Shown here one piece after another: positions 41,766 to 52,109 of a DNA stretch of 64,000 nucleotides. Below the pieces are notes generated by a model. That model saw nothing but the letters and a program-made list of their open reading frames with translations, was not told where the DNA came from and did no database searches. The DNA is from Streptomyces sp. NBC_00286 (GTDB lineage Bacteria > Actinomycetota > Actinomycetes > Streptomycetales > Streptomycetaceae). The DNA is taken from the NCBI RefSeq assembly GCF_036173125.1, contig NZ_CP108054.1, forward strand, positions 3,348,001 to 3,412,000, written 5' to 3'. Each line of letters starts with the position of its first letter. Within the stretch, counting starts at the first letter, position 1. The translations under genes and the position numbers were made by a program.

Positions 41766-41863
41766 CGCCTGTGCCAGGCGCCTACCGGCAGTGGGTACGC
41801 GCGGGTGGTTCTGGGCTGGTCGCGCCCACGCGGCGGAGCCGCATATTGACACCGCCCGCGCCC

Positions 41864-42973
41864 CTACCGGGGCGCACCCCGAGCCAAACGTTCCGCTGCC
41901 GCCGATACCCGCTCATCCGTCGCCGTCAGCGCCACCCGGACGAACCTCTCGCCCGCCGGCCCGTAGAAGTCGCCCGGCGCGACCAAGATGCCCAGCTCCG
42001 CCAGGTGGGCCACCGTGTCCCAGCAGGACTCGTCCCGCGTCGCCCAGAGGTACAGGCTCGCCTCGCTGTGCTCGATGCGGAAACCGTGCCGCAGCAGGGC
42101 CTCGCGCAGGGCCGTACGGCGGGCCGCGTAACGCTCGCACTGTTCCCGTACGTGCGTGTCGTCGCCGAGAGCTGCGACCGCCGCGGCCTGGGTCGGCGCG
42201 GGCGTCATCATGCCGCCGTGCTTGCGGATCTGGAGGAGGTCGCCGAGGACCGCCTCGTCGCCGGCCAGGAACGCGGCCCGGTAGCCCGCGAGATTCGACC
42301 GCTTCGAGAGCGAGTGGACGGACACGAGCCCCTCGTACGAGCCGCCGCACACATCCGGGTGCAGGACCGAGACCGGGTCGGCCTCCCAGCCCAGCTCGAG
42401 GTAGCACTCGTCGGAGAAGACGAGGATGCCGTGTTCGCGCGCCCAGGCGACGATCCGGGTCAGCTCGTCCTTGGACAGGACGCGGCCGGTGGGGTTCGAG
42501 GGAGAGTTGAGCCAGAGGAGCTTCAGGCCCTCCGGGTTCAGCTCAGTCGGGTCCTCGTACGAGACGTGGTCCGCGCGGGCCAGCCTGGCCCCGACCTCGT
42601 ACGTCGGGTAGGCGAGGCGCGGATACGCCACCCTGTCCCCCGGGCCGAGGCCCAGCTGGGTCGGCAGCCAGGCCACCAGTTCCTTCGAGCCGACGACCGG
42701 CAGGACGCCTCGGTGGGTGAGGCCACGCGCGCCCAGTCGCCGTTCGCACCAGCCCGTGATCGCGTCCCGCAGTTCCGGTGTGCCCCAGACCGTGGGATAG
42801 CCGGGCGAGTCGGCCGCCGCCACCAGAGCTTTCTGAATCAGCTCGGGCACCGGGTCGACCGGGGTGCCGACGGACAGGTCGACGATGCCGTCCGGGTGGG
42901 CGGCGGCCGTCGCCTTGAAGGGCTCCAGCTTGTCCCAGGGAAAGGTGGGAAGCCGGTCGGAGACTGCGGACAC
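41864..42973 (-). CDS. dapC: PLP-dependent aminotransferase, DapC-like (N-succinyl-DAP aminotransferase)
   Basis: A 369-residue class I/II aminotransferase. Conserved parts are VDLSVGTPVDPVP, LNSPSNPTGRVLSK, the PLP lysine in SLSKRSNLAGYRAA and the Asp in LVFSDECYLELGW. It is the usual actinobacterial succinyl-DAP transaminase in the lysine and peptidoglycan pathway, next to ferredoxin as in mycobacteria (Rv1178/Rv1177). GTG 42973 is chosen; the longer TTG 43042 frame falls inside the ferredoxin terminator region. Confidence 0.88.
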   Translation of the reverse strand: MSAVSDRLPTFPWDKLEPFKATAAAHPDGIVDLSVGTPVDPVPELIQKALVAAADSPGYPTVWGTPELRDAITGWCERRLGARGLTHRGVLPVVGSKELVAWLPTQLGLGPGDRVAYPRLAYPTYEVGARLARADHVSYEDPTELNPEGLKLLWLNSPSNPTGRVLSKDELTRIVAWAREHGILVFSDECYLELGWEADPVSVLHPDVCGGSYEGLVSVHSLSKRSNLAGYRAAFLAGDEAVLGDLLQIRKHGGMMTPAPTQAAAVAALGDDTHVREQCERYAARRTALREALLRHGFRIEHSEASLYLWATRDESCWDTVAHLAELGILVAPGDFYGPAGERFVRVALTATDERVSAAAERLARGAPR

Positions 42974-43043
42974 GGGTTTCACTTTCTGCTCGGGCTGCGC
43001 CTGGGCGCTCGGCCGCTCTTTTCGCTCTTGCCGCTTGGGCAAA

Positions 43044-43096
43044 CGCCTCGGTCCCGTACGACGATCAAGGTGATCAGGGCGTACGGGACCGAGGCG
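43044..43096 (-). terminator. Terminator between ferredoxin and dapC
   Basis: A 17-bp perfect stem (43044-43060 with 43080-43096) and a 19-nt loop, 20 bp after the ferredoxin stop. It argues against a dapC start at 43042. Confidence 0.8.
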
Positions 43097-43115
43097 GCGC
43101 GGATGCGGGCGCCGC

Positions 43116-43436
43116 TTACTGGTTCTGCGGCGGCAGCGCTGCGATGAAGGGGTGGTCGCGCTCGATCAGGCCGAGCTTGCTGGCGCCGCCGGGCGAGCCG
43201 AGCTCGTCGAAGAACTCGACGTTCGCCTTGTAGTAGTCCTTCCACTCTTCGGGAGTGTCGTCCTCATAGAAGATCGCCTCGACCGGGCAGACCGGTTCGC
43301 AGGCTCCGCAGTCGACGCATTCGTCCGGGTGGATGTACAAGGACCTGGAGCCCTCGTAGATGCAGTCGACCGGGCACTCCTCGATGCACGCCTTGTCCTT
43401 GACGTCGACACAAGGCTGCGCGATGACGTAGGTCAC
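43116..43436 (-). CDS. fdxA: 7Fe ferredoxin
   Basis: A 106-residue [3Fe-4S][4Fe-4S] ferredoxin. Two cluster motifs are visible, CVDVKDKACIEECPVDCIYEG (CxxxxxxCxxxCP) and CVDCGACEPVCPVEAI (CxxCxxCxxxCP), and the C-terminal DELGSPGGASKLG region is usual for the actinobacterial type. It carries electrons to redox partners such as cytochromes P450. GTG 43436 follows AGGAGG at 9 nt. Confidence 0.96.
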   Translation of the reverse strand: MTYVIAQPCVDVKDKACIEECPVDCIYEGSRSLYIHPDECVDCGACEPVCPVEAIFYEDDTPEEWKDYYKANVEFFDELGSPGGASKLGLIERDHPFIAALPPQNQ

Positions 43437-43576
43437 GCTGTCGTTCCTCCTCGGTAGGGCGCTGGCGGGCCTCCTCAGGCTCCGCCGCCTGGCGCGCGGG
43501 AGCGCGGCGTCGTCGATGCCCGCACCTAGTATCTCCGTTCCCGGGCATGATCCGAACAGGAGGGTTGTACTGAGCT

Positions 43577-44572
43577 GTGGATTTCTCCTCGCATATACGG
43601 CTCGAAGTTCGTGTCACCCCTGCTGACGTGGGCAAACGTGTCTCGGTACGGCAGCTGAACGAAGACGCCCCCAAGGGTGAGAGGTTCACCGACACGGTTG
43701 GCGTTCTCACATCATGGGACGCCGGCGTGTTGCTGATCACACGACGGTCCGGGGAACGGGTCCGTATCGCGGAGGCGTCGCTGGTCGCGGGCAAGGTGGT
43801 CCCCTCGGCACCTGCCCGGCGCCGGGGCCCTTCAGCGTCGTACGAGGAGCTGGCGCGGATCGCCTCACGAGGCTGGCAGCCGGTGGAGCGGGAACGTCTC
43901 GGTGACTGGGAGCTGCGGGCCGCCGCCGGATTTACCCGGCGGGCGAACTCGGTGCTGCCGCTCGGCGACCCGGGCGTACCGCTCGACGAGGCGCTGTCGC
44001 TCGTACGGGACTGGTACGCGGCCCGTGGTCTGCCCGCGTACGTCCAGACCGCGACCGGTGCCGAGGGCACGCAGGAGTTGCTGTGTGCGCAGTTGGAGGA
44101 GCGGGGGTGGACGCGTGAGGTGAGCGCCGAGCTGTGGACGGGCGCGCTGGCACCGCTCGGTGATCTTCCGGACCCTGGGCGTCCGGTGCTGCTCTCCCGT
44201 ACGGCGGACGAGGCGTGGCTCTGCCGCTACCAGCGCAAGGGCATGAGCGAGGTGGCCCTCAAGGTGCTGGGCAGCGGGCCTTCGGTGTGGTTCGCGACGG
44301 TGCCCGGCGACGATCCGGGGTCCCCGGCGGCGATCGGCCGCTGTGTGATCGACGGTCGCTGGGCCGGGTTCGCCGCGGTCGAGGTGGATCCGTCCCTCCG
44401 CCGCCAGGGACTGGCCACCATGGTGATGGGCGCCCTGGCACGGCAGGCACTGACCGAGGGCGCTTCGGCGGCTTGGCTGCAGGTGGAGACGGAGAACGCG
44501 GGGGCGCGGGCGCTGTACGGGGGGATGGGGCTCGCGGCGCATCACACGTACCACCACTACCGGCAGCCGTAG
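43577..44572 (+). CDS. GNAT-family acetyltransferase, two-part
   Basis: A 331-residue protein. Residues 1-85 form a beta-rich N-terminal domain (VRVTPADVGKRVSVRQL..., SH3-like). The C-terminal part is GNAT: VEVDPSLRRQGLATMVMGAL is the acetyl-CoA loop (RRQGLA), and WLQVETENAGARALYGGMGL motif B. The middle part looks like a second, degenerate GNAT. Substrate unknown. The GTG start has a weak ribosome site (AGGAGG 13 nt upstream). Divergent from fdxA. Confidence 0.88.
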   Translation: MDFSSHIRLEVRVTPADVGKRVSVRQLNEDAPKGERFTDTVGVLTSWDAGVLLITRRSGERVRIAEASLVAGKVVPSAPARRRGPSASYEELARIASRGWQPVERERLGDWELRAAAGFTRRANSVLPLGDPGVPLDEALSLVRDWYAARGLPAYVQTATGAEGTQELLCAQLEERGWTREVSAELWTGALAPLGDLPDPGRPVLLSRTADEAWLCRYQRKGMSEVALKVLGSGPSVWFATVPGDDPGSPAAIGRCVIDGRWAGFAAVEVDPSLRRQGLATMVMGALARQALTEGASAAWLQVETENAGARALYGGMGLAAHHTYHHYRQP

Positions 44573-44656
44573 CGCGACGGAGGTCGGTGGTGCGGTGAGA
44601 CTGGTGGTTGGAGCCGCGCGGCGGTAGCGATCGGTGTGAAAGGGCACGAGGCATTT

Positions 44657-45532
44657 ATGGGTCGACCTCATCCTCCCGGGCCGGAGCGGAGCGCCGCGTG
44701 GCGGCGGTGGTTCGCCGATGAGGCGCGGGCCGAGCGGCCCGATCTCGCGACGCTGTGCCTGCTCATCGGGGCCGAGGCGGACGGAACGCTCGACGAGGCG
44801 GGGATGGACGCCGCGCAGATCGAACTGGACCGGCTGGCCGGGGAGTTGCCGTTCCGGCCGGGCGGGCCTCAGGCCTGGGCCACGGCGCTGGCCGATCATC
44901 TCGGCGGGCACTGCGGGTTCCGCGGCACGGCCGGCGACTACCAGCGGCTGGAGTCCTCGCTCCTGCACGAGGTGCTGCGGCGGCGCCGCGGGCTGCCCAT
45001 CCTGCTCTCGGTCGTGTGGATGGAGGTCGCACGCAGGGCGGGCGCGCATGTGTACGGGGTCGCCCTCCCCGGCCACTTCGTGGTGGGCTTCGGTCGTCAA
45101 GGAGCCTCGCCCGGTACTGACTTCGAGGAGCAGGTGCTGGCCGACCCCTTCGACGGCGGGCGCGTACTGACCGGCTCGGACGCGGAGTTGCTCGTCGCGG
45201 GCGCCACCGGTGCGCCCCTCGACCCGTCGATGCTCACCCCCGCCGACCCGCTCGACGTCGTCCTGCGCATCCTCAACAACATTCGCGCCTGGGCCGCCGC
45301 CCGCCCCGAACGCGGCGACGTCGCCCTGTGGGCCGTGGACCTCTCGCTACTGCTCCCGTCCCACCCCGCGCGCCTCCGCTACGACCGCGCTCAACTGCTC
45401 GTCCAACACGGCGACTTCCTTGCGGGCGCCACCGAACTCGACGCGTACGCCGACATCGTGGCCCCGGTCGACGAACCCGCAGCGGACCGCGTGCGCCAAC
45501 AGGCGCGCGCGGCCCGCGCGATGCTCAACTGA
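44657..45532 (+). CDS. SirB1/transglutaminase-like family protein
   Basis: A 291-residue soluble protein of the SirB1-N/transglutaminase-like type: RRRRGLPILLSVVWMEVARRAGAHVYGVALPGHFVVGF with a late TPR-like region. The family often lacks a full Cys-His-Asp set, and no clear catalytic Cys is seen, so it may be non-enzymatic. ATG 44657 follows GAGG at 6 nt; GTG 44636 is less likely. Convergent with the collagen-like protein gene, 15 bp apart. Confidence 0.82.
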   Translation: MGRPHPPGPERSAAWRRWFADEARAERPDLATLCLLIGAEADGTLDEAGMDAAQIELDRLAGELPFRPGGPQAWATALADHLGGHCGFRGTAGDYQRLESSLLHEVLRRRRGLPILLSVVWMEVARRAGAHVYGVALPGHFVVGFGRQGASPGTDFEEQVLADPFDGGRVLTGSDAELLVAGATGAPLDPSMLTPADPLDVVLRILNNIRAWAAARPERGDVALWAVDLSLLLPSHPARLRYDRAQLLVQHGDFLAGATELDAYADIVAPVDEPAADRVRQQARAARAMLN

Positions 45533-45547
45533 ACTCCGCCGAAGCGG

Positions 45548-48466
45548 TCAGCTCGGGTTGGTGTCGATGACTCCGATGCGCTCCTCGGGCGTCTTTCCGC
45601 GCAGAGCCTTGCCCAGCGCGCTGGCGACGTCCTGCGGGATGACCTCACGCTTCCCGCTCGCGCCCTCGATCTGCACGCCGTCGAAGGTCGTGCCGTACGC
45701 CTCCTCGAGCGCCTCGAGGTCGTACGTCTCCACGAGCTTGCCCTTGACGGCCTTGAAACCGAGGATCTTCGGCAGTGAAACGGGTCCGAACTGGATGCTG
45801 TTCGCCGCGTCGGTCTGAACGGTGACGAGCTCGGACATCGCCGGCTCCGCGAACTCCTTCATCATCCGGTCGACTTCGGCCTTCGTGACCGTGGGCTCCT
45901 TCGTCGTGGTCGGAACCTGAACGGCGCCCGGATCGCCGGTCGCCACCTGCCTGCGGTACGCCTCCTCGACGGCCTTCGTCGACTGGGCGACGGCGATGCC
46001 CTTGCCCGCCTTGCCGTACACGGGGACGGCCTTGCCCCCCTCGAACTTGATCGTGCCCTCTGTCGCCGTTCCGGCGCCGCCGGCGGCGCGCTCCAGTGCG
46101 GCCCGCAGCTTCTCCTCGTCGACGGGCATCGCGGGTTCGACGACGCGCTCGCCGCCGAACAGCGAACCGATCACCGACACGGGGTTGTAGTCCGCGCCCG
46201 CGGCGGACCGCACCGTGGCCTGGGTGTCGAACTGGAGGCCTGCCTGGTCCGGCTGCAGCGACACCGTCTCGCCGTCGACGGACAGCTTCAACGGCTGGTC
46301 CATCTTCTTCCCGAAGGCGTCGTCGAGCTTCTTGACGGCCTCGTCGCGGGTGCCGCCGCCGATGTCGACACCGAGCACGGTGGTGTTCTTGGGCACATCG
46401 GAGTGGTTCATGAGCAGCCCGGCGCCGTACGCGATACCGGCGACGCCCACCACGCCGACCCCCAGGAGCACCAGCTTGCTGCGCCCCTTCTTCTTCGGCT
46501 TCGAGGCCGCGGGCACGGTCGGCGAGACCGGCTCGGGCAGCTTCGGGGGCTGGTGCGGCATCGGTCCGTCGGAGGGCGCACCGGGCCCGAACGGGTTCTG
46601 GTGCGCCGGTACGACGGGAATGCCGCTGGTCAGCGTGTGCCCGGAGACGTTCTCGCCGGGGCCGCCGCCGTAGCCGGGGGGTTCGGGGGCGGGCTTTTGG
46701 GGGGTGAGGATGGCGGTGTCGTCGCTCATGCCGGCGCCGGGGGCGGCGGGGGTGCCGGTTGGGGTGCCGGATGCGCCGGGGCCGCTGCCAGGGCTGGCCG
46801 GGGCGCCCGGGCCGCCGGGGCTGTTCGGGCCGCCGGGGCCACTCGGGGAACCGGGAGCACCCGGGCCCCCGGGGCCACCGGCCGGGGCACCGGATCCGCC
46901 GGGGCTGCCAGGCCCGTTCGAACCACCACGACCGTTGGGGTCACCAGGACCATTCGGCCCACTCAGGGAACCAGGGCCACCGGCGCCCGCGGACCGCCCG
47001 GGACCGCTGGAGCCACCGGGACCGTTCGGGCCACCAGAACCGTTGGGATCACCAGGACCATTCGGCCCGCTCAAGGAACCAGGGCCACCGGCGCCCGCGG
47101 ACCGCCCCGGACCGCCGGAACCGCCAGGACCGTTCGGGCCACCAGGCCCGCTCATACCACTCAGGGAACTGGGACCACCCGAACCCCCAGGGCCACCGGC
47201 CGGAGCACCGTATCCGCCAGGCCCGTTCGGGCCACCAGGACCGCTCGGTCCACTCAGGGAACGGGGACCCCCAGGCCGCCCCGGACTGCCGGGTCCACCG
47301 GGACCGCCCGGACCATTCGGACCATTCGGACCACTCAGGGAACCAGGGCCACCCGGACCCCCGCGACGACCAGGGTCACCGGCCGGAGAACCCGATTCGC
47401 CCGGTCCGCCAGTAGCGTTCGGTCCACCGAAAGCCCTATGGCTCCCGGAACCTCCCTGGCCCCCGATCCCTCCAGGCCCACCGAAACTGTCAGGTCCTCC
47501 CTGGCCGCCCGGCCGCCCGGCACCACCAGGCGCCGCCATCGGGCCGTCCCCGGTGACCGGTCCACCGGTCGGCCCGGAGGGACCGCCCGGTCCGCCCGGT
47601 CCGCCCGGTCCGCCAGGACCACCCTGGCCGCTCCGGCCGCCTTCGGAGAAGTACGGCAGATCATCGCGCCGCGAGGCGTCGTCACCGGCCCCGTTCGCAC
47701 CCTTCGCGTTCCCGGAACCACTCCCGCTACCGGTGGCCCCCAGCGGTCCCGCCGCCAGCACACCGGACACGTCGAAGGACCCGGTACCGCCACCATGCCC
47801 CGGCGCCACAGCACTGGTGCCGCCCGCGCCGGGCAGCCCCGCACCGTTCGTACCGTTCGCGCCACCGGGCCGAGGCGCTCCACTGGGACGCGTACCCGCA
47901 TTCCCGGGACGAGGGCCAGTAGCGCCCGGGGCACCCGAGCCCGTACCCGCCGAACCGCCGGAGGCGCCCGCCCCGTTGGTCGAGCCACCGCCCTGACCGC
48001 CCTTGGGCGCACCGGACTTACGAGGAGCGAACCAGTCGCTCGTCTTCTCCTCGGCGGCAGCGCCGGAGCCGGAAGACGGCGCGGGTTCCGGGGACTTGGG
48101 CGCACCCGAGGAAGCACTCGGCCCCGGATCGGCCGCAACCGAAGCCGGTCTGGCCGAACCCGCCGAGCCGGCCGACCCGTTCGCACCGTTCGTGCTCTTC
48201 GAGCCGTTGTCGGACTTCTCGGCGTCCGCGACGGGCGTCCGCACGACGACCGGCGGAATGGGCCTGGATCCAGGGATGTTGATCCGGATCCGCGTCGTCA
48301 GCGTGGTCTCGGTTTTGACCTCCTCCGGCCGTTCACCGGCGGAACGCCCCGCGTCGGCACCGTCTTCGGAACCCGTAGGGGTCCCGTACGGCGGCGTACC
48401 CGACGGGTAGGCGGTTCCGCCGCGCCCGTTGGGCCCGGAGGACGAACTGTCAGTTTCACGACTCAA
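45548..48466 (-). CDS. Very large VanW/YoaR-type membrane protein with collagen-like domain
   Basis: A 972-residue protein. Residues 1-280 are disordered; 285-620 are collagen-like GPG/GPN/GPP tripeptide stretches, for example [17 protein letters not shown], interrupted in places, with a ~36-residue block ([19 protein letters not shown]...) duplicated in tandem. One membrane helix lies near 660-683. The extracytoplasmic end carries two YoaR-type peptidoglycan-binding repeats ([20 protein letters not shown]), with a terminal [15 protein letters not shown] start with GGGAG 9 nt upstream; GTG is absent. A cell-envelope structural role is inferred. Repeats at DNA level are strong. Confidence 0.8.
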   Translation of the reverse strand: MSRETDSSSSGPNGRGGTAYPSGTPPYGTPTGSEDGADAGRSAGERPEEVKTETTLTTRIRINIPGSRPIPPVVVRTPVADAEKSDNGSKSTNGANGSAGSAGSARPASVAADPGPSASSGAPKSPEPAPSSGSGAAAEEKTSDWFAPRKSGAPKGGQGGGSTNGAGASGGSAGTGSGAPGATGPRPGNAGTRPSGAPRPGGANGTNGAGLPGAGGTSAVAPGHGGGTGSFDVSGVLAAGPLGATGSGSGSGNAKGANGAGDDASRRDDLPYFSEGGRSGQGGPGGPGGPGGPGGPSGPTGGPVTGDGPMAAPGGAGRPGGQGGPDSFGGPGGIGGQGGSGSHRAFGGPNATGGPGESGSPAGDPGRRGGPGGPGSLSGPNGPNGPGGPGGPGSPGRPGGPRSLSGPSGPGGPNGPGGYGAPAGGPGGSGGPSSLSGMSGPGGPNGPGGSGGPGRSAGAGGPGSLSGPNGPGDPNGSGGPNGPGGSSGPGRSAGAGGPGSLSGPNGPGDPNGRGGSNGPGSPGGSGAPAGGPGGPGAPGSPSGPGGPNSPGGPGAPASPGSGPGASGTPTGTPAAPGAGMSDDTAILTPQKPAPEPPGYGGGPGENVSGHTLTSGIPVVPAHQNPFGPGAPSDGPMPHQPPKLPEPVSPTVPAASKPKKKGRSKLVLLGVGVVGVAGIAYGAGLLMNHSDVPKNTTVLGVDIGGGTRDEAVKKLDDAFGKKMDQPLKLSVDGETVSLQPDQAGLQFDTQATVRSAAGADYNPVSVIGSLFGGERVVEPAMPVDEEKLRAALERAAGGAGTATEGTIKFEGGKAVPVYGKAGKGIAVAQSTKAVEEAYRRQVATGDPGAVQVPTTTKEPTVTKAEVDRMMKEFAEPAMSELVTVQTDAANSIQFGPVSLPKILGFKAVKGKLVETYDLEALEEAYGTTFDGVQIEGASGKREVIPQDVASALGKALRGKTPEERIGVIDTNPS

Positions 48467-48632
48467 GGCAGGTTCTCCCGATTGGCTCCGCCGCCCGTGT
48501 ACTCGACCTCAACCTCGTTTCGGGCGGCTCGGCGGCGCGCACCACCATACTGGCCACCTCTGGCGCTTATCCGGCGACCGCTGAGGAAACCCACACCGGA
48601 CCCCCACGCGCTTTCTGCGGCGAAGTAGTACG

Positions 48633-49091
48633 TCACTTGCCAAGTCGGGCGGCAGAGCCAGGTGGTTGCCGCCCCACACCAAGGGTGGCGCACATCACAG
48701 CAACAGCCATCCCGCCGAGCAGGAACAGGTAGGACCCGGCTCCCGCGGCGAAGAGGAAGTCGCCCTCCGGGCGGCTGGCGGTGAGCAGGATGACGGCGAC
48801 CATCCACCCGGCCGCGGGCGCCACCGCCCCGGCCCGGCTGCCGAGCGCCCGCGCCCCGCCCAGGAAGAGCCCGGCCGCCCCGGCGAGCGCGAGCAGCAAC
48901 CCGCCCGGGAACCAGCCGGATTGGACCAGCCCCCCGGCCGCCCCGACCACCGCACCCAGCGCAAACAGCCCCAGGTAGGCGGCAATTCGGGCCCCCGAGG
49001 GCGGCGCCAACGGCTGCGCGAGCATGCTCCCCGCACCACCGGAGCCGGAGCTGCGCGCACTCGATCTGTTCGCCCTGTTCGCCGTACTCAT
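48633..49091 (-). CDS. Integral membrane protein next to mshB (DUF6113-like)
   Basis: A 152-residue protein with about four helices ([75 protein letters not shown]). It overlaps mshB by 4 bp (ATGA), a linkage common in Streptomyces for a family called DUF6113. The function is unknown; co-translation with mshB suggests a mycothiol or membrane role, unproven. Confidence 0.72.
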   Translation of the reverse strand: MSTANRANRSSARSSGSGGAGSMLAQPLAPPSGARIAAYLGLFALGAVVGAAGGLVQSGWFPGGLLLALAGAAGLFLGGARALGSRAGAVAPAAGWMVAVILLTASRPEGDFLFAAGAGSYLFLLGGMAVAVMCATLGVGRQPPGSAARLGK

Positions 49092-50005
49092 CGCGCACTC
49101 ACCTCAGAAGTCCCCGAAATCCCCGAAATCCCCGCAAACAGGTCTGTCTCCGACGCCCCAGAAGCCGCCCCACCCCGCTCCCCCCGCACCAACTCGTAGT
49201 ACTCCACGAGGAAAATCGGCTGCGCGAGCTGATTCGACAGCGCGAACCACGGCTCGACGACCTCGATCTGCGTGGCGTGCGCGCGCATCGCGGCGGCCTT
49301 GGCGGCGGCGTACGCCGTGCCGTCGATCTCCGTCGTGATCAGGGTGTCGTCCACCACACCCGGCACATCCTCGACGGCGGCGGAGGCGGGGAAGGGCAGT
49401 TCGTCCAGTACGTCCTTCAGACGCGCGAAGGCCTCTTCGGCGACGGAGCGCGGTACGCGGTTCCAGTAGATCTTCGTGATCGCCCACGGTGTGCCGAGAT
49501 CCGGGCGGAAGTCCGGCTCGGCGGCCAGATCCGCGGCGCGCATCGCGACGCGGTGGGCCTGGATGTGATCGGGGTGGCCGTAACCGCCGTTGGGGTCGTA
49601 GGTGACCAGCACCTGCGGCCGCACTTCGCGGATCACGCCGACGAGTTCCGAGGCGGCCTCGTCGAGGTCCGCCTGCCAGAAGCAGCGCGGGTCGTCGTTG
49701 TCGGGCAGGCCCATCATCCCGGAGTCCTGGTGGCGGCCGGGGCCGCCGAGGGAGCGGAAGTCGCGCACACCGAGGGCATCCATAGCGGCCGCGAGCTCCG
49801 TGCGGCGATGGCTGCCGAGAGCCTCGCCGGTCAGATGGGCGAGCTCGGGCGGAATGACCTCGCCGCGCTCGCCCAGCGTGCAGGTCACCAGGGTGACGTG
49901 GGCGCCCTCGGCCGCGTACCGGGCCATGGTCGCGCCGTTGTTGATCGACTCGTCGTCCGGGTGCGCGTGCACCAGGAGCAATCGGCGGCCGGGCAGTTCC
50001 GTCAT
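49088..50005 (-). CDS. mshB: Mycothiol biosynthesis deacetylase MshB
   Basis: A 305-residue zinc deacetylase converting GlcNAc-Ins to GlcN-Ins in mycothiol synthesis. The metal-binding AHPDDE motif is at residues 14-19 and [12 protein letters not shown] provides the second His near 147. The C-terminus is a short repetitive [10 protein letters not shown] end. ATG 50005 has TAGGGT at 6 nt and no ribosome site. Other mycothiol genes (mshA, C, D) are not in the window. It is followed by the DUF6113-like gene. Confidence 0.95.
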   Translation of the reverse strand: MTELPGRRLLLVHAHPDDESINNGATMARYAAEGAHVTLVTCTLGERGEVIPPELAHLTGEALGSHRRTELAAAMDALGVRDFRSLGGPGRHQDSGMMGLPDNDDPRCFWQADLDEAASELVGVIREVRPQVLVTYDPNGGYGHPDHIQAHRVAMRAADLAAEPDFRPDLGTPWAITKIYWNRVPRSVAEEAFARLKDVLDELPFPASAAVEDVPGVVDDTLITTEIDGTAYAAAKAAAMRAHATQIEVVEPWFALSNQLAQPIFLVEYYELVRGERGGAASGASETDLFAGISGISGTSEVSAR

Positions 50006-50011
50006 GGGCCC

Positions 50012-50017
50012 ACCCTA
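50012..50017 (-). promoter_or_regulatory. -10 box, leaderless promoter of mshB
   Basis: TAGGGT on the minus strand, 6 nt before ATG 50005. Confidence 0.6.
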
Positions 50018-50292
50018 TGAGCCACAGCGGTACGCGGCTCCCTGGGCCCCGTTCGTACGAGGCTTCCAGGCTGCCCGTCACCGACATTGCCCCGTCGCAC
50101 CGTGACCCCCGGCAACTCATCGTCACGATCTCTACGACGATCACCGTTCCCGAGCCGCACGGGGGTCAGTCAAGCCGGTCGAGCCAGCTCGGACGAAGGT
50201 GGCTGATTCCGACCCTCTCCGTTTCCGGATCACGTCCATCCGGATGCGGGAGCCGTCAAACCCGGTGAGTTCCGGGCTTGGGCGCGCGAGGA

Positions 50293-50646
50293 TCAGACGT
50301 CTTCTTCGATGAAGATCTCTTCGGCGGACGACGCGGTGACGGCTCGGGTGAGCCACCGGCGGAGGAGGTCCGGGTCGTCGCAGCCGACGATGCGTTCGCG
50401 GATCTCGTCGGGGACGTCGAGGCCGCGTGCCGCCAGGACGAGCAGGATGTCCTCCGCACGCCCCTGGACACGCCCTTGGACACGCCCTTGGGCACGCCCC
50501 TCGTCGCGGATCTCTTCGGAGATGTACGACTTGTAGAAGGAGAGGTCCACGGCCACCAGGTTCCTCCAGAGTTCTCCGGCCCGGCGGTTGCCGCTCAGGC
50601 CTTGTGCGGTGAATTCGATGATGGGGTCTGCGACTGCTTCGGACAC
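50293..50646 (-). pseudogene. C-terminal fragment of Rpn/PD-(D/E)XK-type recombination-promoting nuclease
   Basis: About 117 codons from GTG 50646. RDEGRAQGRVQGRVQGRAEDILLVLAARGLDVPDEIRERI is the characteristic C-terminal charged repeat of Rpn-like nuclease families (transposase-related), with DDPDLLRRWLTRAVTA. The nuclease core, normally the N-terminal ~180 residues, is missing; in-frame codons upstream (KNPLKALSTALQDV) continue only to the tnpB element boundary near 50690. A remnant, not a functional nuclease. Confidence 0.65.
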
Positions 50647-50775
50647 GTCCTGCAGAGCAGTGGACAGGGCCTTCAGCGGATTCTTGCGAGGAACCCCGGG
50701 CGTTCACGCCCGGGAGGAATCGCATCCTCGCACGAGCGGTGCGGAGCACCGAGGCGGCGTCTGGCGCGGAGAGCC

Positions 50776-50815
50776 GGGCAGGCGGGCAGGCGGGCAGGCG
50801 GGCAGGCGGGCAGGC
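50776..50815 (+). repeat. Five perfect copies of an 8-bp repeat
   Basis: GGGCAGGC is repeated five times in a row before the tnpB start. The repeat is not a multiple of three in length, and lies inside the element upstream of the coding start. Confidence 0.85.
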
Positions 50816-50870
50816 GAGAGTTTCCCGTGTTCGAATGCAAGGCCCAGGGTGGCCGGGTAGCGTCCCGGTT

Positions 50871-52109
50871 GTGAAGCTGGTGGTGCAGGTGAAGCTGCTG
50901 CCGACGCCCGTACAGGCGGCAGCACTTGAGGCGACCCTGCACGCCTGCAACGAGGCCGCCACCTGGGCCAGCCGCCTCGCCTTCGAAAAGGATGTGAAGA
51001 ACAACTTCGCGCTGCGTAAGCTCGCCTACAGCGAGGTGAAGACCCGGTGGCAGCTGGGCGCGCAGGCCGCCCAGCACGTCATCAAGAAGACGTGCGACGC
51101 GTACACCACGCTCAAAGCGAACCTGAAGGCCGGAAACCTGGGCCGGCCCGGCTCGAAACGCTACCGGCGGGCGACCGAGAAGCCGATCGCCTTCCGCCCC
51201 CACGGCGCACAGCCCTACGACGACCGGATGCTGTCCTGGCAGATCCCGGACCGGACGGTGTCGATCTGGACGGTCTCCGGGCGGGTCAAGAATGTGGCGT
51301 TCACCGCCTCGCCCGAGCAGCTGGCCACCCTGGCGCTGTACCGCCAGGGCGAATCCGACCTGCTGGAGCGGGACGGCATGTGGTTCCTGAACGCCACCTG
51401 CGAGGTCCCCGCGGCCGAGCCGAACACCGACCCGGTGGACTTCCTCGGCATCGACCTGGGCATCGTGAACATCGCCACCACCTCGGACGGCGAGATGCTG
51501 GCCGGACGCGAACTCAACCGCATCCGGGCCCGGGAACGGAAACTCCGCACCAAGCTGCAGAAGAAGAACACCCCGTCCGCGAAACGCCGGCTGAAGAAGC
51601 GGCGGCGCAAGGAGGCGCGGCGGGCGAAGGACATCAACCACAAGATCGCGAAACATGTGGTGGCCGAGGCAGAACGCACCGGTCGCGGGATCGCCCTGGA
51701 AGACCTCACAGGGATCCGCGAGCGGGTACGGCTTCGAAAGCCCCAACGGGCCACCCTGCACAGCTGGGGCTTCGCCCAGCTGGGACAGTTCATCGCGTAC
51801 AAGGCCCGCCGTGCGGGGGTACCGGTGGTGCGCGTCGATCCGGCGTACACCTCCCGCACCTGCGCCGAATGCGGCCACATCGACAGAGCGAACCGGGTCT
51901 CCCAGGCCTGGTTCGCGTGCCGGAACTGCGGATTCGTTGATCACGCGGACCGGAACGGCTCCCGCAACATCCGCGCACGCGCGTGGGAGTTGTGGCGACG
52001 CGGGGCCCAGTCAACGGCCCCTGCCCCACCCCGGACACCTCGGAGTGGGACTGGACGCAAACGACGCATCACCGCCAGTGATGCCCGTTGTGCAAGCCCG
52101 CCGCTTTAG
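50871..52109 (+). CDS. tnpB: TnpB RNA-guided endonuclease (IS605 OrfB)
   Basis: A 412-residue TnpB, ancestral relative of Cas12. The RuvC triad is intact: D195 (GIDLG), E277 (IALEDL), D360 (HADRNGSRN); zinc cysteines are C331, C334, C350 and C353. The N-terminal OrfB helix-turn-helix region is present. A basic stretch at 215-255 can bind the guide RNA. It starts at GTG 50871 with a weak ribosome site. In this family the protein cuts DNA guided by the omega RNA from the element's right end, promoting element retention. Confidence 0.93.
   Translation: MKLVVQVKLLPTPVQAAALEATLHACNEAATWASRLAFEKDVKNNFALRKLAYSEVKTRWQLGAQAAQHVIKKTCDAYTTLKANLKAGNLGRPGSKRYRRATEKPIAFRPHGAQPYDDRMLSWQIPDRTVSIWTVSGRVKNVAFTASPEQLATLALYRQGESDLLERDGMWFLNATCEVPAAEPNTDPVDFLGIDLGIVNIATTSDGEMLAGRELNRIRARERKLRTKLQKKNTPSAKRRLKKRRRKEARRAKDINHKIAKHVVAEAERTGRGIALEDLTGIRERVRLRKPQRATLHSWGFAQLGQFIAYKARRAGVPVVRVDPAYTSRTCAECGHIDRANRVSQAWFACRNCGFVDHADRNGSRNIRARAWELWRRGAQSTAPAPPRTPRSGTGRKRRITASDARCASPPL

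Noticed and set aside
46704..47996. 430-codon plus-strand frame that also reads as collagen-like GPP repeats
   Set aside because: It is the antisense of the collagen-like gene. GGN-CCN repeats are near self-complementary, so the opposite strand also yields Gly-Pro patterns. No ribosome site, no domain, wrong GC bias.
46403..48628. 741-codon Arg/Thr-rich plus-strand frame
   Set aside because: Another antisense shadow of the same repeat-rich gene.
50673..51944. 423-codon minus-strand frame opposite tnpB
   Set aside because: Antisense of tnpB; no domain matches.
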